A stretch of DNA of 19,687 nucleotides from Bacillota bacterium. GTDB lineage: Bacteria > Bacillota > Clostridia > Clostridiales > Clostridiaceae. The stretch lies in assembly GCA_023424785.1 (NCBI GenBank), contig JAFADP010000033.1, positions 1-19,687 of the forward strand. Direction: 5' to 3'. The position numbers and the translations under genes were made by a program. The notes below the pieces were generated by a model. That model ran no database searches. It saw only the letters and a list, made by a program, of their open reading frames with translations, and had not been told where the DNA came from. Positions 14,262 to 19,687 of this stretch are shown one piece after another. The number at the start of each line of letters is the position of its first letter. Position 1 is the first letter of the stretch.

Positions 14262-14501
14262 ATATTGCCATATAATTAAGTAAATATACTTTGCTAATCT
14301 TAAGCATTAAGTGGAAAGCAATACATCTTAAATAAAAGATTAATAAATTATTTTTAATGATGTGATAATATATATTTAAATATTAATTTTATAGATTGTT
14401 ATATTTAAATATAAAAAAATAGTAAAAATATATATTATTATTTTGTAAAACTGAACTATTAATGTATATTTTTGTGTTTATGGAATAATATTAAAAACAT
14501 A
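14262..14501. other. Gene-free AT-rich spacer between tRNA-Tyr and metK promoter
   Basis: 240 bases with no ORF or RNA gene that I can support. The only structure noticed is two copies of the palindrome ATATTTAAATAT (14372-14383 and 14401-14412), 29 bp apart start to start. Confidence 0.7.
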
Positions 14502-14530
14502 TTGACTAAATAAAATGCCTATGCTAGAAT
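14502..14530 (+). promoter_or_regulatory. Promoter of metK
   Basis: TTGACT (14502-14507), 17 bp, TAGAAT (14525-14530), with an extended -10 TGC directly before it. Transcription should begin near 14537, about 20 bases before the riboswitch. Confidence 0.85.
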
Positions 14531-14555
14531 ACATAATGAAAATTGAATTAAGTTA

Positions 14556-14696
14556 CTCTTATCAAGAGAGGTGGAGGGATAGGGCCCTATGAAACCCGGC
14601 AACCTGTATTTACAAGGTGCCAATTCCTGTAGAAGTAATTCTACGAGATAAGAAAAGGATTATTAAAGTTATACTCTTCTTATCGAAGAGTTTTTT
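14556..14696 (+). promoter_or_regulatory. SAM-I (S-box) riboswitch with terminator, upstream of metK
   Basis: The aptamer (about 14556-14653) has the S-box core: AGAGAGGTGGAGGGA, then GGGCCCTATGAAACCCGGCA, then AAGGTGCCAATTCC. P1 is TCTTATC (14557-14563) with GATAAGA (14646-14652). The terminator is ACTCTTC (14673-14679) with GAAGAGT (14685-14691), then a T-run to 14696. The antiterminator is GATAAGA (14646-14652) with TCTTATC (14678-14684). With SAM bound, P1 forms and frees the terminator, so metK is turned off when SAM is plentiful. This is a standard transcriptional off-switch placed on the SAM synthetase gene itself. Confidence 0.97.
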
Positions 14697-14763
14697 ATTT
14701 ATCTAAATTTCTATAAAAATAATAATTTTAAGTTTTTTTCTAAGTAAGACAGTTTCGAATTTG

Positions 14764-14827
14764 TTGCTATTTATATTTTAAATATAAAGATTTATGATAT
14801 TTAAAATATTTGCGCGCAGAGTAGCAA
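14764..14827 (+). other. Second hairpin in the metK leader, after the riboswitch
   Basis: TTGCTA (14764-14769) pairs with TAGCAA (14822-14827) and, inside, ATATTTTAAA (14773-14782) pairs exactly with TTTAAAATAT (14800-14809). The 3' side between the two stems carries the GC-rich patch GCGCGC (14812-14817). There is no T-run, so it is not a terminator. It ends 55 bases before the metK start codon. Role unknown. Confidence 0.45.
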
Positions 14828-14881
14828 AAAATATAGTCAAAATAATTTGATAAAGAGTAGACATCGAAGGGAGAAACAGAT

Positions 14882-16057
14882 ATGAGAAGATTATTTACTT
14901 CAGAATCAGTTACAGAAGGCCATCCAGATAAAATGTGTGACCAAATTTCAGATGGAGTATTAGATGCCATTTTAGAAAAAGATCCAAGTGCCAGAGTAGC
15001 ATGTGAAACATGCACAACTACAGGTATGGTAATGGTAATGGGAGAAATCTCAACTAACTGTTACGTTGATATTCCAAAGGTAGTTAGGGAAACAGTAAGA
15101 GAAATTGGATATGATAGAGCAAAATATGGATTTGACTGTGATACTTGCGCAGTTATGACAACAATAGATGAACAATCAGCAGATATTGCTCAAGGTGTAG
15201 ATGAAGCCCTTGAAGCAAGACAAGGTGAAAAGGATGATGTTGAAGCTGTAGGTGCTGGTGACCAAGGTATGATGTTTGGTTTTGCAACAAATGAAACAGA
15301 TGCATATATGCCATTACCGATATATATGGCTCACAAGTTGTCAAGAAGACTTACTGAAGTGAGAAAAGATAAAACATTAGATTATTTAAGACCAGATGGT
15401 AAGACACAGGTTACAGTTGAATATGAAGATGAAAGACCAGTAAGAATAGATACAATAGTTATTTCAACACAGCATGATGAAAATGTAACTTTAGAGCAAA
15501 TTGAAAAAGATTTAAAAGAACATGTTATCAAAGCTGTAGTTCCATCAAATTTACTAGATGAAAATACTAGATATTTTATAAATCCAACAGGAAGATTTGT
15601 TGTGGGAGGTCCACAAGGAGATTCAGGTTTAACAGGAAGAAAAAAAATTGTTGACACATATGGTGGTTATGGCAGACATGGAGGAGGAGCTTTCTCAGGA
15701 AAAGATCCAACAAAGGTTGATAGATCAGCTGCATATGCTGCTAGATGGGTTGCTAAGAATTTAGTTGCTGCTGGTGTTGCAGATAAATTAGAAATTCAAT
15801 TAGCTTATGCTATTGGAGTTGCTAAGCCAGTTTCAATCACTGTTGATACTTTTGGAACAGGGAAATTAAGTGATGATAAAATAGTTGAAATAGTTGAAAA
15901 AGTATTTGATTTAAGACCAGGAGCTATTATAAGAGATCTTGATTTAAGAAGACCTATTTACAAGCAGACTGCTGCATATGGTCATTTTGGAAGAAATGAT
16001 CTAAACCTACCTTGGGAACAATTAAACGAATTAGAAGAAATAAAGAAATATTTATAA
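14882..16057 (+). CDS. metK: S-adenosylmethionine synthetase (methionine adenosyltransferase)
   Basis: A 391-residue cytoplasmic enzyme making SAM from methionine and ATP with release of phosphate and diphosphate. GHPDK at residues 13-17 is the ATP-site motif, GAGDQGMMFG at 124-133 is family signature 1, and GGGAFSGKD at 267-275 is the phosphate-binding signature 2. Length is normal. GAAGGGAG (14866-14873) is 8 bases before ATG 14882. It is controlled by the SAM-I riboswitch upstream and closed by its own terminator, so it is a single-gene unit. Confidence 0.98.
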   Translation: MRRLFTSESVTEGHPDKMCDQISDGVLDAILEKDPSARVACETCTTTGMVMVMGEISTNCYVDIPKVVRETVREIGYDRAKYGFDCDTCAVMTTIDEQSADIAQGVDEALEARQGEKDDVEAVGAGDQGMMFGFATNETDAYMPLPIYMAHKLSRRLTEVRKDKTLDYLRPDGKTQVTVEYEDERPVRIDTIVISTQHDENVTLEQIEKDLKEHVIKAVVPSNLLDENTRYFINPTGRFVVGGPQGDSGLTGRKKIVDTYGGYGRHGGGAFSGKDPTKVDRSAAYAARWVAKNLVAAGVADKLEIQLAYAIGVAKPVSITVDTFGTGKLSDDKIVEIVEKVFDLRPGAIIRDLDLRRPIYKQTAAYGHFGRNDLNLPWEQLNELEEIKKYL

Positions 16058-16070
16058 TAGATATAAATGT

Positions 16071-16104
16071 AAAAGTGCTGCTGAATATAAGGCAGCACTT
16101 TTTT
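16071..16104 (+). terminator. Terminator of metK
   Basis: AAAAGTGCTGC (16071-16081) pairs exactly with GCAGCACTTTT (16092-16102), with a 10-base loop and T to 16104. Confidence 0.93.
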
Positions 16105-16227
16105 GTTATAAAAACTTCTGAAGTTTTAGATATAAGCTCTATTTTGAATTCTTAATTATAAATAATAAATATGTAAGGAACATTTAATTCTGGCATATAT
16201 CAATTAGAAATAAATAATACTTAAAAA

Positions 16228-16252
16228 TGTTATAATATCATTATGATATAAT
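16228..16252 (+). promoter_or_regulatory. Tandem extended -10 boxes upstream of recD2
   Basis: TGT-TATAAT (16228-16236) and TGA-TATAAT (16244-16252) are two perfect -10 boxes, each with the extended TGn, 16 bp apart. Neither has a good -35 at 17 bp. Leader length would be about 80-110 bases. The rest of the metK-recD2 spacer shows no other feature. Confidence 0.45.
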
Positions 16253-16341
16253 AAAATAAATTTACGAATAAGAAAAAAGAGATTAAAAATAATAATTATA
16301 GATAATAATAAGAGTTAATAAAAAAGATGTGGAGAGATTCT

Positions 16342-18639
16342 ATGGAAATCCTTAATGGTTTTGTTGAAAGTATTGTATTTAGAAGTGAAGATACGGGATA
16401 TGTAGTTTGCAAAATAAGATGTGATAATAAAGTTGTAAGCGCTGTTGGTACTGTACCTTTTTTAAAAGAAGGTCAGAATGTAAAGATAAGCGGCTATTGG
16501 ACTGTGCATAAACAATTTGGAAATCAATTTAATATTCAAGAGTATGAAGAAGTTATGCCAGATTCCTTAGATGGCATTGAAAAGTACTTGAGTGCTGGAG
16601 TAATACACGGAATAGGACCAGTTACTGCAAAAAAAATAATAGCTAAGTTCGGTGAAGATACTCTTGATATAATGGAAAATCATATTGAAAGATTGATGGA
16701 AATTGAAGGCATTGGGGAGAAGAAGTTTCAGATAATTTATGAATCATATATTGAACAGCAGGGATTAAAAGATATAATACTATATTTTCATAAACATGGA
16801 GTTACCAATAATCAATGTATAAAGATATATAAGAAATTTGGTGCAAATGCAAAACAGATAGTTTCTAATAATCCATATATATTATGTGAAGAAATATCAG
16901 GAATAGGTTTTAAGACTGCAGATAGGATAGCCATGAGCATTGGGATAAAAAGTGATTCTGATTTCAGGATTCAAAGTGGAATAAAATATGTGATGAATCA
17001 GTATTGTGCTGCAGGTAATACATACATGCCTAAAAAGAATATAATAGATGAATGTGAAAAGAATTTACTTGTATCAAGAGAATTGATAGAAAAAAATATT
17101 TATGATATGGCTGCAACTCAGAAGATAATCATAGAAAATGTTAATGGTGAAGAAGGAGGTTTTCTTCTTCAATATTACTATTGTGAACTTGGAGTTACAA
17201 GCAAGATAGTAACACTCGGGCTTCAGGATATTCCTACTATAAATTCAGATGTAGAATTTGAAATTAATACCTTTGAGAGGGAACAGAAAATTAAATTTGC
17301 TGATTCTCAGAGAGAAGCAATTATGGGTGCTTTTAATAATGGTATTGAAATAATAACTGGAGGACCTGGAACCGGTAAAACAACAATAATAAAAGCAATT
17401 ATACATATTTATGAAAACAATGGAATGAAGGTAATCTTAGGAGCGCCAACGGGAAGGGCAGCTAAAAGAATGACAGAATCAACAGGACGAGAGGCCAAGA
17501 CAATACACAGGCTTTTAGAAATGGGAGTTTCAGAAGAGGATGAATCAGTTTTTGAAAAAGGTGAATCATCTCCATTGGATTGTGATGTAATAATCATTGA
17601 TGAGGCATCAATGATAGATATTATGTTAATGCAGAGTCTTCTTAAAGCAATTAAGCTTGGAACAAGACTTATAATAGTTGGAGATGTGGATCAGCTTCCT
17701 TCAGTAGGAGCAGGTAATGTTCTAAGAGATTTAATTGAAAGCGATTATATTAAAGTTGTAAGGCTTAAAGAAATATTCAGGCAGGGCAATGAAAGTCTTA
17801 TTGTTGTAAATGCTCATAGAATAAATGAAGGAAAAATGCCATTATTAAATCAAAAGGATAAGGATTTCTTCTTTATTAATGGAGAGAATGCTGAAAAGAT
17901 TGTGGATACAATAAAGGATTTAATTAATAGAAGACTTCCTGGATTCAATAAATCATGGGATAAACTAAGGGATATGCAGATTTTAACTCCAATGAGAAAG
18001 GGTACACTTGGAGTAATTAATTTAAATAGCAGTCTTCAGGAAATGTTCAATCCCCCAGCAAGAGATAAGAAAGAAAAGTCATCAAGGGATATAGTATTTA
18101 GAGAAGGCGATAAAGTAATGCAGACTAAAAATAATTATTCCTTGAAGTGGTTCAGAGTTGCTGGAACAGGAGAAAATGAAGGTATTGGAGTATTTAATGG
18201 AGATCTAGGATTTATACAGAGCATAGATGAAGAAAAAAAAGCTATGACTATTATTTTTGATGATGAAAGAAAAGTTCTATATGATTTCAGCTTTCTGGAT
18301 GAACTAGATTTAGCATATGCATGTACAATACATAAAAGTCAGGGAAGCGAATTTAAAGTTGTTATAATTCCTGTATTTATGGGATCACCGTTTTTAATGA
18401 ATAGAAATCTTCTTTACACAGGGATCACCAGAGCTAAACAGCTTGTAGTTGTTGTTGGTTTTCAAAAAGCATTAATGTATATGATAAATAATACAAATAG
18501 TATGGAGAGACATTCAGCATTAAAGTATAGAATAAAAGATATAATATCAAAAGATGAAATTGAAAGTGGAATTGAATATGAGTTAAATGAAGAATTCCAA
18601 AAAGGGCTTGAAGAATTTGAGAGAGGAAATGGGGAGTAA
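16342..18639 (+). CDS. recD2: RecD2-type ATP-dependent DNA helicase (YrrC family)
   Basis: A 765-residue superfamily 1 helicase of the RecBC-independent RecD2 family, which unwinds DNA 5'-3' and acts in repair and replication-fork maintenance. The N-terminal part has helix-hairpin-helix segments (AGVIHGIGPVTAKKI near residue 85, IEGIGEKKF near 121, ISGIGFKTADRIA near 185). Walker A is GGPGTGKTT (340-348), motif II IIIDEAS (417-423), motif III GDVDQLPSVGAG from 447, and late motifs TIHKSQGSEF and YTGITRAK. All ATPase motifs look intact. GGAGAG (16331-16336) sets ATG 16342, giving the family-like MEILNGFVESIVF; an ATG at 16327 is not preferred. It is followed after 15 bases by a helicase-like gene, probably in one operon. 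Confidence 0.95.
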   Translation: MEILNGFVESIVFRSEDTGYVVCKIRCDNKVVSAVGTVPFLKEGQNVKISGYWTVHKQFGNQFNIQEYEEVMPDSLDGIEKYLSAGVIHGIGPVTAKKIIAKFGEDTLDIMENHIERLMEIEGIGEKKFQIIYESYIEQQGLKDIILYFHKHGVTNNQCIKIYKKFGANAKQIVSNNPYILCEEISGIGFKTADRIAMSIGIKSDSDFRIQSGIKYVMNQYCAAGNTYMPKKNIIDECEKNLLVSRELIEKNIYDMAATQKIIIENVNGEEGGFLLQYYYCELGVTSKIVTLGLQDIPTINSDVEFEINTFEREQKIKFADSQREAIMGAFNNGIEIITGGPGTGKTTIIKAIIHIYENNGMKVILGAPTGRAAKRMTESTGREAKTIHRLLEMGVSEEDESVFEKGESSPLDCDVIIIDEASMIDIMLMQSLLKAIKLGTRLIIVGDVDQLPSVGAGNVLRDLIESDYIKVVRLKEIFRQGNESLIVVNAHRINEGKMPLLNQKDKDFFFINGENAEKIVDTIKDLINRRLPGFNKSWDKLRDMQILTPMRKGTLGVINLNSSLQEMFNPPARDKKEKSSRDIVFREGDKVMQTKNNYSLKWFRVAGTGENEGIGVFNGDLGFIQSIDEEKKAMTIIFDDERKVLYDFSFLDELDLAYACTIHKSQGSEFKVVIIPVFMGSPFLMNRNLLYTGITRAKQLVVVVGFQKALMYMINNTNSMERHSALKYRIKDIISKDEIESGIEYELNEEFQKGLEEFERGNGE

Positions 18640-18654
18640 GAGAGGAGATAATGT

Positions 18655-19671
18655 ATGGGAGGAGTATGTAAAGTAAAAAAAGAAGATTTAAAATATGCAG
18701 TACAAAAAATAGATTACTGGTATAAGAAACACATAAAATTTTTGACTATAATTACAGTACCCTTTAATACATCATGTATATTTGCAGATATTATTGATAA
18801 GTTATCCAGGAGTGGAAAAAGAGTGTTATATGTATGGGGAAAAGATATGGAAAATAGAGAACTTATCAATTCATTGAGGGAATTTAACTCACAAATATCA
18901 TATTCATATTTTAAGAAATCTGATTCAAATACTTCATTAATATTTGTGAATTATAAGAATTTGGATAATGTACATGAAGAATATGATCTTGTCATATATG
19001 ATGATATCACTTATTTTTCTAATTTGAGCAATAGCAGGCTTTTAGAATATGTAAAGGAATATGGACATATCGGAAAAAGAAGTATAGTTTATAGTATTGA
19101 GAAACTTCCTATAATAGGGGAAAAATTTGAGCTTTCAGCATATAATTATGAACAGCCATTTGTAGAGCCGAGGGTTATGCCTACTAGAATAGATTTAAAT
19201 ACAGATATTCCATATACTCTGTATGATTATTTAAAATGGTTTAAGGAGAGCAATCACAAAGTTGCTATTCTTGTTCCAGATAACGAAAAGGTAAAATCAG
19301 TGTATGAGTATTTTGATAACAAACTAAAATTATCTAATGTTAAAGTTATTAAAGCATTAGAAAAAAATTCAATTAAGAAGATTGAACGTGTATTAAAATA
19401 TAAAGATAAGTCAATATTTATAATAACAAATCAAGTCGAGGAGTTATTGGAAAGCTGCTATATAGATGATGTAGTTATACTATTTTCAGACAACATAGTA
19501 TTTAATTATAAGAGATTATTATATATCTGTGGTGCTATGAGAAATATGAACTATAGTGTTCCAGAGGTGTTGCTTGTATCAAATAGTGTATCTGAAGAAA
19601 TGGATAAAGCAAAGGATATCGCTAGGCAGTTTAATAAAATTGTATGGGAAAAAAGTTTAAGACATTTATAA
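18655..19671 (+). CDS. ComFA-like protein lacking helicase ATPase motifs (putative)
   Basis: A 338-residue protein with no recognised catalytic motif. Its layout follows ComFA, the competence DNA-uptake helicase. ITVPFNTSCIFADII lies where Walker A would be; YDLVIYDDITYFSN lies where ComFA has its DEVDAFP motif II; PYTLYDYLKWFKESNHKVAILVP opens the second helicase lobe; and DDVVILFSDNIVFNYKRLLYICGAMRN lines up with the stretch ending in the QIAGRVGR motif VI. The GxGKT, DExD and arginine-finger residues are absent, as is the N-terminal zinc finger of the 460-residue ComFA. AGAGGAG (18641-18647) is 8 bases before ATG 18655; no other start fits the frame. It follows recD2 by 15 bases. A comFC-type gene may lie just outside the window. 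The homology is my reading by eye, not a search result. Confidence 0.6.
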   Translation: MGGVCKVKKEDLKYAVQKIDYWYKKHIKFLTIITVPFNTSCIFADIIDKLSRSGKRVLYVWGKDMENRELINSLREFNSQISYSYFKKSDSNTSLIFVNYKNLDNVHEEYDLVIYDDITYFSNLSNSRLLEYVKEYGHIGKRSIVYSIEKLPIIGEKFELSAYNYEQPFVEPRVMPTRIDLNTDIPYTLYDYLKWFKESNHKVAILVPDNEKVKSVYEYFDNKLKLSNVKVIKALEKNSIKKIERVLKYKDKSIFIITNQVEELLESCYIDDVVILFSDNIVFNYKRLLYICGAMRNMNYSVPEVLLVSNSVSEEMDKAKDIARQFNKIVWEKSLRHL

Positions 19672-19687
19672 AAATATTAAAAAATAT

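Noticed and set aside
14767..15015. Minus-strand frame over the metK leader and start
   Set aside because: Mostly antisense to metK, without a ribosome binding site; no family resemblance.
18651..18671. ATG 18651 as a start after recD2
   Set aside because: That frame stops after six codons; ATG 18655 opens the long frame.
1..19687. Mobile element, CRISPR array, phage or defence system
   Set aside because: No transposase, integrase, regularly spaced repeats, restriction or toxin-antitoxin genes seen; the tRNA-Tyr is not followed by an integrated element within the window.

Overview
The window is low-GC Firmicute chromosome with the character of Clostridium sensu stricto. It is AT-rich, with strong AAGGAGG-type ribosome binding sites and short intergenic regions closed by classical hairpin plus U-run terminators. 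It carries a clostridial-type thiolase and the genes of endospore formation. I cannot name a species from the sequence alone. I saw no mobile element, CRISPR array or phage gene; this looks like core chromosome.

Layout. (1) 1-461: the 3' end of a thiolase gene (thlA type), closed by a terminator. (2) 504-1120: about 600 bases without a gene, holding a long imperfect hairpin, a weak Rex-like operator and a poor candidate promoter. (3) 1121-7704: a complete F1Fo ATP synthase operon in the order atpI-B-E-F-H-A-G-D-C, closed by a long hairpin. The c subunit lacks the Gln and Ser that mark Na+-coupled rotors, so proton coupling is inferred. (4) 7896-13316: a YwmB-like exported protein, murA, spoIID, a SpoIIQ-like M23 protein, spoIIID and mbl. 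This is the same order as downstream of the atp operon in Bacillus subtilis. (5) 13402-13929, minus strand: a YyaC-family sporulation protein convergent with mbl. (6) 14065-14261: tRNA-Tyr(GUA) with its own promoter and terminator and an unusual structured leader. (7) 14502-16104: promoter, SAM-I riboswitch, a second leader hairpin, metK and a terminator. (8) 16228 to the end: recD2 and a downstream gene that looks like a ComFA helicase that has lost its ATPase motifs.

How it works together. The atp operon supplies or consumes ATP at the membrane. The next block joins cell-wall synthesis (MurA), cell shape (Mbl) and engulfment (SpoIID glycan-cleaving enzyme, SpoIIQ-like channel or zipper protein, SpoIIID mother-cell regulator). 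SpoIIQ here has lost two of the three zinc ligands of M23 peptidases, so it is probably structural. mbl has its own vegetative promoter overlapping the end of spoIIID, which separates a growth gene from the sporulation genes. metK is under SAM feedback through transcription termination.

Most of the window is well-understood core genome. The points most worth a second look are the motif-less ComFA-like protein at the right edge, the dead-enzyme SpoIIQ, the competing hairpins in the tRNA-Tyr leader, and the second structured element between the SAM riboswitch and metK.
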